53,858 nucleotides of DNA from Lewinella cohaerens DSM 23179 (GCF_000379805.1 NZ_KB903543.1:121721-175578); one strand, 5' to 3'. Shown: positions 25,603 to 35,913, numbered from the stretch's first letter. The notes: a model not told the origin generated them from the letters alone. Numbers and translations are program-made.

Positions 25603-26794
25603 CTCCAGAAGCTTGGCTCCGACGCAGCGCTTCCAAGTAAAAATATTCGGCGTAAATGATCGGAGCATCCATCTCAAACTCTCCGGGGATACTCCCCACA
25701 CTGTGCTTTAAAAAGAAAGGCGCCGTATTACTTTGGTATTCTTCTTTTTCTAAACTGTTCAGTATCTGGTTGGCCCAACCGAGATAGCGCGAAGCGTTTT
25801 CCTGGTCATAGGTACTCAACTCAAAAAGTCCAGAGGCGGCCACAGCAGCAGCCGAAACGTCTCTGGGTTCGTCGGGAATATTTGGCGCATCAAAATCCCA
25901 ATAAGGGATAAGGTCTTCCGGTAGGTTAGGATGGGTGAAGATAAAGTCCGATATCTTCTGAGCTTGTGCCAAGAATTCCGGCTGCTTGGTATAGCGGTAA
26001 GCTACGGTGTAGCCGTAAAGCCCCCAAGCTTGCCCACGGCTCCAGGCCGACTCGTGACTGTAGCCTTGGTGGGTGTTTTTTTGTTCTACTTCTCCCGTAA
26101 GGGGGTTGTAGGAGACTACGTGGTAGGAGCTATTGTCGCCACGAAAGTGATTTTTTAGCGTCGTTTCAGCATGCTGGGTAGCAATATGATAATAGCTCGA
26201 ATCTCCCGTCAAGCGAGTAGCTTCGTAAAGCATCTCCAGGTTCATCATATTGTCGATAATGACCGGAAAAGCCCATATATCTTCGTGATGATCCCAGGAA
26301 CGGAGCGCACCGACCGTAGCATTGTATCGCGTACTGAGGGTGTTGGCTGCCGTTAGAAATACGTCTTTAAAATGCTCGTCACCAGTGATTCGGTAAGCTT
26401 GGCCAAAGCTACAATAGAGCTTAAAGCCCAAATCATGCGTAGTACTGTCGAACTTTTCTTTTTCTACAAAAGATTGCCAGTTTAGAGCTGCTTTCTTAAT
26501 GACATCCTGCCGGCCTACATCGTACAGTTGCCAGAGCACACCAGGAAAGAAACCACTGGTCCAGCTTTTGGAGCGGGTGCCTTTCATTTCTCCATCCTCA
26601 ACAGTACGTGGTATCTGGAGAGAATCCAGTGGAAATTGGGGAAGATAAGCCACCATTTTATCGGACAGCTCTATCAATCGGTTACTTTGCGCTACCTGTA
26701 CGGATTCAGCTGATGCAGACTCAGCTGTAGCCAACTGACAGGCATTGAATAACAAAAGGGTTAACAAAAAAAGAAATACTGGTACTATTTTCAT
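25583..26794 (-). CDS. Glycoside hydrolase family 88 unsaturated glucuronyl hydrolase, lipoprotein
   Basis: 403 residues from the ATG at 26794 (MKIVPVFLFLLTLLLFNAC, lipobox Cys19); an upstream ATG at 26875 adds an unlikely 27-residue extension. The alpha6/alpha6 barrel motifs SKSWTSGFFPGVLWQLYD, RSWDHHEDIWAFPVIIDNMMNLE (catalytic Asp in the IDNMMNLE block) and HESAWSRGQAWGLYGY are those of GH88. It removes the 4,5-unsaturated uronic acid left at the non-reducing end by polysaccharide lyases, giving the substrate of KduI. The last residues (DSTKIN and the TGA stop) are encoded by the end of a dispersed repeat, so the native C-terminus has been replaced. Confidence 0.93.
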   Translation of the reverse strand: MKIVPVFLFLLTLLLFNACQLATAESASAESVQVAQSNRLIELSDKMVAYLPQFPLDSLQIPRTVEDGEMKGTRSKSWTSGFFPGVLWQLYDVGRQDVIKKAALNWQSFVEKEKFDSTTHDLGFKLYCSFGQAYRITGDEHFKDVFLTAANTLSTRYNATVGALRSWDHHEDIWAFPVIIDNMMNLEMLYEATRLTGDSSYYHIATQHAETTLKNHFRGDNSSYHVVSYNPLTGEVEQKNTHQGYSHESAWSRGQAWGLYGYTVAYRYTKQPEFLAQAQKISDFIFTHPNLPEDLIPYWDFDAPNIPDEPRDVSAAAVAASGLFELSTYDQENASRYLGWANQILNSLEKEEYQSNTAPFFLKHSVGSIPGEFEMDAPIIYAEYFYLEALRRSQASGDSTKIN

Positions 26795-26875
26795 TACAGA
26801 TAAGCTAAATTCAATACAAGAAAAATGAGGGCAGACCAAATGGTTATAAATGGTCTGCCCACAAAAGGTACCCAA

Positions 26876-28468
26876 TTATTTATTAACGATTACTCGTTTG
26901 AACATTTGTCCTTCTTCCGTACGTAAATATACGATGTACATGCCTTGCTTGAACATGCTACCAGGAACCCAATTGAATTGGTGCTCACCGCTCATCAAAT
27001 TACCACTATGAAGTGAAGCAAGCTCACGTCCCATAAGGTCATAAACGGTCAGATTAACCATTCCTGCCTTGGTTGTAGTGAAGCTCAATCTCGTACTTGC
27101 AGCTACCGGATTAGGGCTAAGCTGCAGACCTAATGCAGGGTTGATATTCAAATCATCAACATCATTAATTAGATCATCACAAGTGTCTACTGCGCCAATC
27201 GGCCCACCATCTGTAGCTGCCGTTGCAGAATCAGAAGCAGGATCATAACATGGAGAAAATCCCGAAAAATCAAATAAGTTACCTGAATCAAAAGGAGTGC
27301 CGGAAACGGCTACATCTTCCACGATGAAATCATACATATCTGTTGCTGTAGGATCAGCATAAAGGTCTACTACGTACTGTAGAATAGTAGCAGGAATGCT
27401 TTCCAATTCCAGGGTTTCTGAGAAATAAGCGTCACTTACTTCAGCACCTAAATGCTGAACGATAAGATCAGACAAGAAGCCAGGAGCAGATATGCTATCG
27501 TTGGAAGCCCAGTAATTCGTCACATCTTCTGTCCAGAAAATGTTGTTCGATTTAATTTCCAGGCTGGTATTTTCGTATAAAGTATCAAGAGTAATTACTT
27601 TATGAAGATCGCCGTCTGGCTGTGTCTGCTCATCCGTATAAGCTGGGCTAGACCCTAACATGATAGGGTTCATAAATAAATTATCCGTGATCTTTGCTTC
27701 CAGTACTCGGCCCAACTGGATATGACCATGACGCCCGATTGTATTGAAGCTTGTGCAATTATCAATTTCAATGTAATTGTGAGGCTGGCTACCACCCTGG
27801 CTACGGAAAAACCGATCCTGAATATTATAGACAATGACGTTACGCATTACCAAAGTATCCAGGAAAAAATCACGGGCATCAATCCCACGACCATTACCTT
27901 GTATTACTCTCCGGTTGCCACCATTACGAAGAACAGTGTTCTCTACGAACATTCTCACGCCGTTGGCACGTAATTGTAGAAATCCTCCACGATCTTTCTC
28001 GAGGATACAGTCTTGAACAACAACGCGAGAATTCTCTCCTTGAATACGCATTTTGCCCCAGTCATGCTGTTCTAGTGGCCCTGTTTGCCCAGCAATAATC
28101 CAAATATTACGGAAGGTAACATCACCACCAGCACGCATAATATCCTGGTATCCTCCATCTGCATTGGGGGTTCGGGTAATAACTGGTTTATTGTCTATGT
28201 CTTCTAAGTCAACTGCTTCAATTTGAAGGGCCCATTCACCGGTATTTACAAGACGGTCATTACACAGGTAAACCCCGCCGTTCTCTAGTTTATAAATGGT
28301 ATTATTATCGTTGCGATCCCCCGTAACGGTGGTATCTCCCATAATAACCTCAAAAATATCAGCAGGTGCTAGGGGATCCGTTGGAATGGTAACGACGGAT
28401 TGTGCTTGCAGCCCGATTCCTCCACATACGAAGAGAACTAAGGCGATAAATTGGTAACATTTTTGCAT
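26876..28468 (-). CDS. Right-handed beta-helix protein with T9SS type A sorting domain
   Basis: 530 residues: signal peptide (to about QAQ at 23), a parallel beta-helix of about 30-370 with repeated short strands (VTFRNIWIIAGQ, VVVQDCILEKD, MFVENTVLRNG, VMRNVIVYNIQ, YIEIDNCTSFNT), then a type A sorting domain (LQLSPNPVAASTRLSF to the end). Such helices occur in lyases (PL6 and others) and in DUF4957/DUF5123-type surface proteins; I see no clear catalytic triad, so a surface glycan-binding protein or a lyase are both possible. It lies directly after the TonB receptor gene, where a SusD would be expected in a standard locus. Confidence 0.7.
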   Translation of the reverse strand: MQKCYQFIALVLFVCGGIGLQAQSVVTIPTDPLAPADIFEVIMGDTTVTGDRNDNNTIYKLENGGVYLCNDRLVNTGEWALQIEAVDLEDIDNKPVITRTPNADGGYQDIMRAGGDVTFRNIWIIAGQTGPLEQHDWGKMRIQGENSRVVVQDCILEKDRGGFLQLRANGVRMFVENTVLRNGGNRRVIQGNGRGIDARDFFLDTLVMRNVIVYNIQDRFFRSQGGSQPHNYIEIDNCTSFNTIGRHGHIQLGRVLEAKITDNLFMNPIMLGSSPAYTDEQTQPDGDLHKVITLDTLYENTSLEIKSNNIFWTEDVTNYWASNDSISAPGFLSDLIVQHLGAEVSDAYFSETLELESIPATILQYVVDLYADPTATDMYDFIVEDVAVSGTPFDSGNLFDFSGFSPCYDPASDSATAATDGGPIGAVDTCDDLINDVDDLNINPALGLQLSPNPVAASTRLSFTTTKAGMVNLTVYDLMGRELASLHSGNLMSGEHQFNWVPGSMFKQGMYIVYLRTEEGQMFKRVIVNK

Positions 28469-28667
28469 AATAAAGTTTATTTAAAATGATTTGAATTTGA
28501 TTGTAATTAGTTGTCGTGTTAAACAGTGTTGATTCCCTTCACCGCTTTTGTGCTTGAATGCAGAAATGACGATCCTTGTCCCCATAGGGATACCAATGGC
28601 ACAGCCACTTACCGCCTTACTTTAGCTTAGCTATAAAAAATGTCGCTGGAGGAAATTCGTCTACTGG

Positions 28668-31556
28668 TTATATCTTATACTGTACCCCGATACTCCCTGT
28701 AAAACCATAGTTCTCAATGGTATTTAAGAAGGCTTCCGTTCGGGTAAAGCTGACATCTTGCTGGTTGGTTAAATTGTTCAGATTTAAAAACACGCTCCAA
28801 TGGTCTCCGAAGCGTTGCTTGCAGGAGGCATCCCAACGCCAGAAATCCGCCGTGAACGTATCAAAATCTTTATTGACCGAGTAGTTCTGTACTTTTTCGC
28901 CTTGGTAGGCACCAGAAACACGCGCGGAAAAGCCTTTGACGTCATATCCAATGGATAAGCGCAGAATATGAGGTGACTGGCTAGGCATGTTCACCGCTCG
29001 ACTGGTATTGGTAAAGGTTGTTTCAAAAATCGGAGGCACAGGAACAATCAGTCGGGTCTCTGAAGTAAGGAAGAAAACTTCCGTTTCCGAGTACAGTCTG
29101 GCATAGTTCGCATTGAGAACAATCCCTGAAAAAGGCTTGGGAAGAGACATCAAATTGGCCTGTAGCTCGAGTTCGTAACCATACACTCTCGATTCACGAG
29201 AATTGATATAAGAACTTAGTTCATACCCCCGATTATCAGGAAAACCAAAAGCATCGGCCGTCTCCTGGTCAAAAAGGTTGGTGGTCCAAGGATAGAATAT
29301 ATTGTCTACCTCTTTGTAGAATACGCCCGCGGAAAACAAGCCCCATCCTCCTTTATATGCTGCAAAAGAGAGGTCGTAATTTGTTGCTTTCGCATAAGAA
29401 AGATCAGGATTACCAGTAGTGATACGGGTTTGATTATCATCAATTTCTGTACGAGGTGTGACGTATAGAAAATCGGGGCGTGCTAATGTCTGCGCAGAAG
29501 ACCAACGTATATCCAACCAAGGAAGTGGCTCGTACTTAATGTGCAAATGTGGAAGTAGTTCGTCGTAAACCTGTTCACTGGTCGTTTTATTAAAGGTACC
29601 ATTGACACCGTACCACCCGTTAAGGGTAGAAATACCTCCGCTGTAGACATTATTAGAAGCTTCGTACCGAACCCCAGGAATGACTGTTATTTTCTTCCCT
29701 ACATTTAACTTCATCATGATGTAACCGGCGCTCACCTGCTCTTCTACAGAATAATTTTCCAGAAGTGCAGAACGATCAGTATTCAAAATCGAACGCTGCG
29801 CTTCGTACCAATCGCGAACCCGATCGGGGTCTAAATCAGCACTTAGCCCGATGTTGTCACCCGTTTCATTTTCAAATTCTATATCGTTTTCCTCAGCGGT
29901 AAAACTCAGGATACTGATCAACTCATTGTTATCTGGCAAGAAAGTAATTGGCCCACCGTAGCGCGCTACAGCATCATTAACAATGCCGCCGCCGAGGTAA
30001 TAAAAATCTTCTGCCTGACGGGTGAGGCTGCGTGTACGGTTGATTGTTTTGTACTTACCACCTACTTGCAAATAGCCCTGCAACCAATCGTTGATCCGTA
30101 TTGGCAACTGGACATTTACCAAGGCAGTATTGGTTTTTTCGTTAGTGCTGGATTCTTGAAAACTATTGCTACGCAGCAGCGACCTGCTTAATTCAGGCTT
30201 AGCCGAAGAGAAGAAGGTACTTGGCTGACCATTCGGATCTACTGAAGCATCAAATACTTGACTATTGTTAACAAAACGCATAGAAAAATCGTAAGGCGTT
30301 TCTCCGCGTGTTTCAGACGAAGAGACCGTCCAGTCGACCTTTAAAGGGCCTAGAATGTGCTCTCCTGTAAAAGAAAGGGAGTACAAATCCAGTTGATTAT
30401 CAATACCTCGTCCCCAATACTCAATACCTGGCTCCGACGGCAGGAAACGTTCCTCCATCACAAAGCGATCACGTTCAGTACGGCTATAGATGCCAAAGAA
30501 GGAGAAGTCGTGCTTGTCTAGATCATAATCTAAACTTATACTGGTATTGTAGCGGCGGCGAATCTCCTGCCGATCTTCTAGTCGTAGGGAGTTGCCAAAG
30601 ATACTTGTGATGCCTGTTTCTGCATCTGTAGGACCGCGTCGCCAGTTGTTGGTTTGAATATCTCCACCGCGGTTGAAGCGTTCCACGCCGCCCTGGATAA
30701 CAAACCCTAGTTGCTTTTTGGCAAGCAAGCGTTTGCTCATTTGTAAAACGCCTTTGTAGTCGCCATAGTCACTGTTCAGGAAATTTGCTCCTCCTAAAAG
30801 CTTGGCCGTCATTTTGAATTCTTCAGCTGCTTTGCGCAACTTCAAGTTGACGGTACCACCAATAGCTTCGGCGTCCATATAAGGTAACGGAGCTTTGTAT
30901 ACTTCAATTCCATCGAGTAATTCAGGTGAGATCAACGAAAGGTCAACGGAACGATCCGTACTAGAGTTCGAAGGCAAACTCACACCGTTTAAGGTAATGG
31001 CTGCAAACTTGGGTTGCATTCCTCGGATGACGACCTTCTGACCTTCGCCACCGCTACGGTCTATCCCAATTCCAGGCAAACGAGCAATAGCTTCGGCAGC
31101 ATTAACATCTGGTAACTCTTGAATACGATCAGCAGAAACAATGTTAACTAAAGCATCAGAGTTGAGCTGCTGACTGATCGCCTGCGCTTGCCCCTGCGCC
31201 TGAGCGGTCACAATGACTTCAACTCCCTGCAGGGCTTCCACCTCCATGTCCACATCGACGGTATATACCTCGCCTGCTTTTAGTATTACGGGAATTCTCT
31301 TGGTCTGATAACTTATGAATGAGATCATCAACACCTGTTCACCTTCTGGCAGGCCTACCAAAGTGAAGCGGCCATCGATATCCGTACTTGTCCCTAGATT
31401 AGAGTCTTTCAGAAAAATATTAACACCTGGTAATGGCGTCTTATCTTCTCCATCTTTTACAACACCGCTAATGGCTCCGGTCTGCGCACCAACTTGAACA
31501 CTCAGCAGCAACAGCCCAATCAGTATTCCAAAGATAATATTCTCTCTCACCTGCAT
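28668..31556 (-). CDS. TonB-dependent outer-membrane receptor without a SusD partner
   Basis: 962 residues. Signal peptide at 1-24; carboxypeptidase-regulatory-like domain about 27-115 (GAISGVVKDGEDKTPLPGVN); plug about 130-245 (IVSADRIQELPDVNAAEAIARLPGI, GGEGQKVVIRGMQPKFAAITLNG); then a beta-barrel ending in a short aromatic-rich strand (GFTGSIGVQYKI). The plug sequence is like the Xanthomonas/Caulobacter-type receptors more than the longer SusC proteins, and no SusD gene is present. It should import oligosaccharides, here oligouronides, across the outer membrane using TonB energy. It is followed 199 nt later by the beta-helix gene. Confidence 0.92.
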   Translation of the reverse strand: MQVRENIIFGILIGLLLLSVQVGAQTGAISGVVKDGEDKTPLPGVNIFLKDSNLGTSTDIDGRFTLVGLPEGEQVLMISFISYQTKRIPVILKAGEVYTVDVDMEVEALQGVEVIVTAQAQGQAQAISQQLNSDALVNIVSADRIQELPDVNAAEAIARLPGIGIDRSGGEGQKVVIRGMQPKFAAITLNGVSLPSNSSTDRSVDLSLISPELLDGIEVYKAPLPYMDAEAIGGTVNLKLRKAAEEFKMTAKLLGGANFLNSDYGDYKGVLQMSKRLLAKKQLGFVIQGGVERFNRGGDIQTNNWRRGPTDAETGITSIFGNSLRLEDRQEIRRRYNTSISLDYDLDKHDFSFFGIYSRTERDRFVMEERFLPSEPGIEYWGRGIDNQLDLYSLSFTGEHILGPLKVDWTVSSSETRGETPYDFSMRFVNNSQVFDASVDPNGQPSTFFSSAKPELSRSLLRSNSFQESSTNEKTNTALVNVQLPIRINDWLQGYLQVGGKYKTINRTRSLTRQAEDFYYLGGGIVNDAVARYGGPITFLPDNNELISILSFTAEENDIEFENETGDNIGLSADLDPDRVRDWYEAQRSILNTDRSALLENYSVEEQVSAGYIMMKLNVGKKITVIPGVRYEASNNVYSGGISTLNGWYGVNGTFNKTTSEQVYDELLPHLHIKYEPLPWLDIRWSSAQTLARPDFLYVTPRTEIDDNQTRITTGNPDLSYAKATNYDLSFAAYKGGWGLFSAGVFYKEVDNIFYPWTTNLFDQETADAFGFPDNRGYELSSYINSRESRVYGYELELQANLMSLPKPFSGIVLNANYARLYSETEVFFLTSETRLIVPVPPIFETTFTNTSRAVNMPSQSPHILRLSIGYDVKGFSARVSGAYQGEKVQNYSVNKDFDTFTADFWRWDASCKQRFGDHWSVFLNLNNLTNQQDVSFTRTEAFLNTIENYGFTGSIGVQYKI

Positions 31557-31815
31557 CGTTGATATTTTATTTTAATCAGCCATAGGCAAACCAAACAATC
31601 TGGTCATATCCCATGCCGCTAAAGTATCGCAGAAAAGAAGAACAAAAATCTAAAGAAGGGGGTAAAAAAGTATACGCAAACCCAATCAACTGACAGTCAG
31701 CACATTACAACATCACCCTAAAAAGACAAATTGTGGAATTAATTTAGAAGTAATATTTATTACAGTTGAAACAATGCTTGTCTCGAGCTTCCGGTAAAAC
31801 CCGAAAGTCAAACGC

Positions 31816-34800
31816 TTAGTTGTTTGACCCCATGTATTCAGAAGGCGTTTGATCAAATTGCTTTTGAAAACACTTACTGAAGTAGCGCGGGTCACGAAAA
31901 CCAACATGATCAGCAACTTCTGTAACACGAAATTTACCCTGAACAAGTAGCTGAGCAGCACGCTTGAGTCGGATACTCTTTACAAAGTTTTTTGGTGTCT
32001 GGTTGGTGAGTGCTTTGATTTTGATGAATAATAAAGGCCGACTGACAGCCATTTCATGTGCAAAATTTTCAACCGTAAGCTCTGGGTTATTCATATTATC
32101 TTCCACAAATTGGAGCGCGTTATTCAAGAAGTGTTCATCCGCCGAGGTAATATTGATCTCCTTCGGATCAAAATTGAGCACCCTGGCAAACTTGTCTCTG
32201 GCTTCCTTTCTGGATTGAAGGGTATTGCGCACCCTCAAAGCCAACTCTTCCGGATGAAAAGGCTTGGTGATGTAATCATCAGCTCCAATCCTCAGCCCTT
32301 CAATTTTAAAGAGAGAAGCCGTACGGGCGGTGAGTAATATCACAGGGATGTGGCTAATTTCCAAGTCTGTTTTTAGCTTACCGCAAAAGGTGATTCCATC
32401 CATTTCAGGCATCATCACATCGCTGATAACGAGGTCAGGTAAATGCTTCTTGGCCATCTTTAAGCCTTTCATGCCGTTTTCTGCGATCACCAGACGATAC
32501 TGCTCCGAAAAAATCTGCTCGATGTAACTCCGAACCTCCGGGTTATCTTCGACAATAAGTAACAAAGGCGCTTCTGCAGGAGGCGTACCTTCTTGCTCTT
32601 GGATGGTAGGCAAGATCACTGGCATGGCTAACATCGGTTCATAATCCGCTGTTTTATCCGGATCGGCATAATCATTATAAATATCCGTATCCGAAAAGTG
32701 GTCACGCCCTTTGAGTAGCTGTACAACAAAAGTGGCGCCTTGGGCTTTTTCCTCGTTGTGGCCCCTAGTGGGTTCAACAAAAATCTTACCGTGGTGGAGC
32801 TCTACCATCTGTTTGGAAATAGCAAGGCCAATCCCCGTGCTTTTGAGATTGGAATGGGCAAGGCTGGATTTTTCGTAAAATCGTTTAAAAATTTGATCCT
32901 CCAACTCGGCGCTTATCCCTACGCCATTGTCCTTTACCCTAACCTCCACATAGTCTTCGCTTTCGGTAATCAGCAAGGTGATTTCACCACCTTTTGGCGT
33001 AAACTTGAAGGCATTAGATAAAAGATTGAAAAATACTTTTTCCAACTTGTCTTGATCAAACCACAGGTTAACAGCCTCTACTTCCGGAACGAAAGTATAA
33101 GTGATGCTCTTCAACTTAGCCGTTTCCTGAAAAGGTAAAAATATCTCTCCAACAAAATTGACGAAATCGCTATGCACAATCTTCATCGTCTCGTGATCGG
33201 TCACAAGTTTACGGAAGTTCAGTACTTGGTTGACTAAATTAAGCAGGCGCTGGGCATTTCGCTCAATCAGCGACAGTTGTTGAAAAACAGGCTCCGGGTG
33301 TTTCTCCCTTCTCAATAAATCTTGCAATGGCCCGAGAATGAGCGTCAGCGGGGTACGAAACTCATGGGTGATATTTGTAAAAAAGCGCAACTTCATCTCT
33401 GTTAGCTCTTCCTGCTGCTGCTTGGCGACCTGCTCCAACTGTAATTTATGCTGCAAACGAACGAAGCGGATCAGGCCAAAAGTCAGGCCACTTACCAAAG
33501 CAAGGTAAATAAGGTAAGCCCACCAACTGCGCCAGGGCGGCGGCAAGACAATGATCTCTAACGCTCGTTCCTCTGAATTCCAGACACCATCACTGTTGCC
33601 TCCTCGCAGTCTGAAAACATAGGTCCCCTCTCGTTGAATAGTGTAGGTAGCCTCCGTTTCGCCAACGCTGTGTTTCCACTCCCGATCGAGGCCTTCCAGT
33701 TTGTAGGCGTAGTGATTATTCTCGGGGCTAAAATAATCCAGCGCTGCAAAGCCTAGGGTAAAGTTGGCTTCATTGTATTTAAAGGTGATGCTTTGGGTCT
33801 CGTTGATACTACGTTCCAAGCAACTCCCCTCTTCTCCAATAACCACTGCGCTATTATTCTTTTTCAATTGGGTAAAAACGAGCGGTGGGATAAATTCGTT
33901 AGCCAGAATTTTTTCAGGATCAAACAATGTGAAGCCATCAATCCCCCCAAAAAGCAGCTCCCCCGAGCGCGTTTTGTAGTAAGCATTGAAATTATACTCC
34001 AGGTTTTCCAATCCATTGGAGAAATTGTAATTGGTGAAAGTCCCTAGGTCAGGATTATACCTGGAGAGCCCATTATTGGTACTTATCCAATAATCTCCGT
34101 TATCCGCTTCCAGTATCCCAAAGATCGTATTACCGGGAAGGCCATCCGCCACGGTAAAGTGATCCAGCTTCCCCGACTTGGGTTCCAGGCGGTATACGCC
34201 ACTGCTAATAGTTCCAATCCAAACCTGCTGCTTACTGTCTTCCTGTAGGGCATAAATTTTCTCACCGGTTAGGAACGCCTCAAAGCGGTCAGGGAGACCA
34301 TCTTTCCCTAAAAAGACCTTATTGACTCCTCTTTCTGTCCCTATCCAGCATTGACCATCCTGGGTTTCGAGAAAAACCCTGGTAAGGTCAGAACTGAGGC
34401 TAGTGCTATCCTCCGCGTTATGGCGGAAGTTGTGAAAACGCCCTTGCTCCAAATCCAACAAATCAAGGCCGCCACCATAGGTAAGAATCCAGAGGTAATC
34501 GCCCCTTCTTTTCAAGCCATAGACATTGTCGTGGGCGAGCGAGTTCTCTACCAGTGGATCGTGCTGGTAATGACGGAAGGTTTCGGTTTCTAAATCTAGC
34601 AGATTAAGCCCTGCCTGAAAAGTACCGATCCAGAGTTGGTTGCCATCCAGAAGAAGTTGTTTTACACTATTGCCACTCAAGGCGTTTCCTGCTTCTCGTT
34701 GCGCCTGATACTGTTTAAATTGACTATTCGTACGGTCATAATAATTCAGCCCTCCTCCCCCTTCGGTGCCAATCCACAGATTACCCAATGGGTCTTCCTC

Positions 34801-35913
34801 AAACGAACTGACGACATCGGCACCAAGCCCATTCCCGGAAGGTGCGTAATGGAAATTCGTGAAGCGATTATAGTTTTCATCAAAGTGATTTATCCCCCCA
34901 TAGTAAGAACCTACCCAAAGACTACCCCGCTGATCTATGTATAGAGAACGAATGGAGTTATCAGACAAGCCATCATTGCCCGTAGCTGCTTTTTTGTAGC
35001 GGAGAAATTCGCTCGTCCCTTTTTTCAAAACATTGAGACCATCAAAAGTACCTACCCATAAATCGCCTTTCCTATCCAGGCACATGGCCCGAATATTATT
35101 GTTGCTCAGTGCGTTAATATCATTTTTTTCGTTCCGATAAACCTTCATTGTATGAGCGGCCCTGTTCCAGTAAGCAACACCATCCTTGAGGGCTCCCAAC
35201 CAGAGATTGCCTTCCTCATCTTCCAGCATACTCTTGACATGGATGTCCGCTGGCCAAGCCGAGGGAGGCAAGGGTAAGCGATTAAATGAGTAGGTGCTCT
35301 CCGTTTCTTGCAAAGCATATAAACCGTTGGCGGTACCGAAAATCAACTCTCCATCAGCATCTTCCAGGATAACTTCTATATCGTTACTCCCCTGGTGAGG
35401 AGAATTATTGTTCGCAAAGTAAAAGCGTTCAAAGGAATTCGTCTTTTCGTCAAAGAGGCTCAAACCTACCGAGGTGCCTACCCACAGTCGGCCTTTGCTG
35501 TCCCGATAAATGTGCCGAATCACGTTACTGGTAAGGGAGGAAGGGTCTTTTTCGTCGTGGTAATAATTCTGAAATTTATCTGTAGAGGGGTCATAGCAAC
35601 TAAGCCCCGAGATCGTACCTGCCCACAGGCGATGGTGCACCGTATCGGCGTAGAGGGCGCGAATATCGTTGCCAGCCAAGCTATTGTGTGTCGTATCGTT
35701 GCGATAAATTTCAAACTGGTAGCCGTTGAATTTATTGAGTCCGTCTCTGGTACCAAACCACATAAAGCCCGATCCATCTTGTACGATAGAAAAAACGGAC
35801 GTCTGTGATAGGCCTTCTTTTTTGGACAAATACTGGAAAGAAACGGTTTGTTCTTTCGACCAGTTGAAAACCAACCAACAGCAACTAAATATTAACCACC
35901 ACTTGCTACGCAT
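31816..35913 (-). CDS. Hybrid two-component system regulator (HTCS)
   Basis: 1365 residues in one chain: signal peptide, about 14 beta-propeller repeats (Reg_prop; GLWVGT/LWIGT-type motifs) to about 690, a Y_Y_Y domain (YAYKLEGLDREW), a membrane helix about 785-808 (WWAYLIYLALVSGLTFGLI), histidine kinase with H850 in THEFRTPL, ATPase N-box FFNLLSNAFKFT and DNGVGIS, receiver domain with D1165 in VISDVMMPEMDG, and a C-terminal AraC-type DNA-binding domain. HTCS proteins bind an oligosaccharide in the periplasm and activate their polysaccharide locus. It heads the locus divergently from the gene at 36435, and the ligand is predicted to be an oligouronide. Confidence 0.97.
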   Translation of the reverse strand: MRSKWWLIFSCCWLVFNWSKEQTVSFQYLSKKEGLSQTSVFSIVQDGSGFMWFGTRDGLNKFNGYQFEIYRNDTTHNSLAGNDIRALYADTVHHRLWAGTISGLSCYDPSTDKFQNYYHDEKDPSSLTSNVIRHIYRDSKGRLWVGTSVGLSLFDEKTNSFERFYFANNNSPHQGSNDIEVILEDADGELIFGTANGLYALQETESTYSFNRLPLPPSAWPADIHVKSMLEDEEGNLWLGALKDGVAYWNRAAHTMKVYRNEKNDINALSNNNIRAMCLDRKGDLWVGTFDGLNVLKKGTSEFLRYKKAATGNDGLSDNSIRSLYIDQRGSLWVGSYYGGINHFDENYNRFTNFHYAPSGNGLGADVVSSFEEDPLGNLWIGTEGGGGLNYYDRTNSQFKQYQAQREAGNALSGNSVKQLLLDGNQLWIGTFQAGLNLLDLETETFRHYQHDPLVENSLAHDNVYGLKRRGDYLWILTYGGGLDLLDLEQGRFHNFRHNAEDSTSLSSDLTRVFLETQDGQCWIGTERGVNKVFLGKDGLPDRFEAFLTGEKIYALQEDSKQQVWIGTISSGVYRLEPKSGKLDHFTVADGLPGNTIFGILEADNGDYWISTNNGLSRYNPDLGTFTNYNFSNGLENLEYNFNAYYKTRSGELLFGGIDGFTLFDPEKILANEFIPPLVFTQLKKNNSAVVIGEEGSCLERSINETQSITFKYNEANFTLGFAALDYFSPENNHYAYKLEGLDREWKHSVGETEATYTIQREGTYVFRLRGGNSDGVWNSEERALEIIVLPPPWRSWWAYLIYLALVSGLTFGLIRFVRLQHKLQLEQVAKQQQEELTEMKLRFFTNITHEFRTPLTLILGPLQDLLRREKHPEPVFQQLSLIERNAQRLLNLVNQVLNFRKLVTDHETMKIVHSDFVNFVGEIFLPFQETAKLKSITYTFVPEVEAVNLWFDQDKLEKVFFNLLSNAFKFTPKGGEITLLITESEDYVEVRVKDNGVGISAELEDQIFKRFYEKSSLAHSNLKSTGIGLAISKQMVELHHGKIFVEPTRGHNEEKAQGATFVVQLLKGRDHFSDTDIYNDYADPDKTADYEPMLAMPVILPTIQEQEGTPPAEAPLLLIVEDNPEVRSYIEQIFSEQYRLVIAENGMKGLKMAKKHLPDLVISDVMMPEMDGITFCGKLKTDLEISHIPVILLTARTASLFKIEGLRIGADDYITKPFHPEELALRVRNTLQSRKEARDKFARVLNFDPKEINITSADEHFLNNALQFVEDNMNNPELTVENFAHEMAVSRPLLFIKIKALTNQTPKNFVKSIRLKRAAQLLVQGKFRVTEVADHVGFRDPRYFSKCFQKQFDQTPSEYMGSNN

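Noticed and set aside
8257-26794. Alginate as the main substrate of the locus
   Set aside because: The lyase families could fit alginate, but UxaC, mannonate oxidoreductase, UxuA, KduI, KduD and GH88 fit glucuronate-containing polymers better; not fully excluded.
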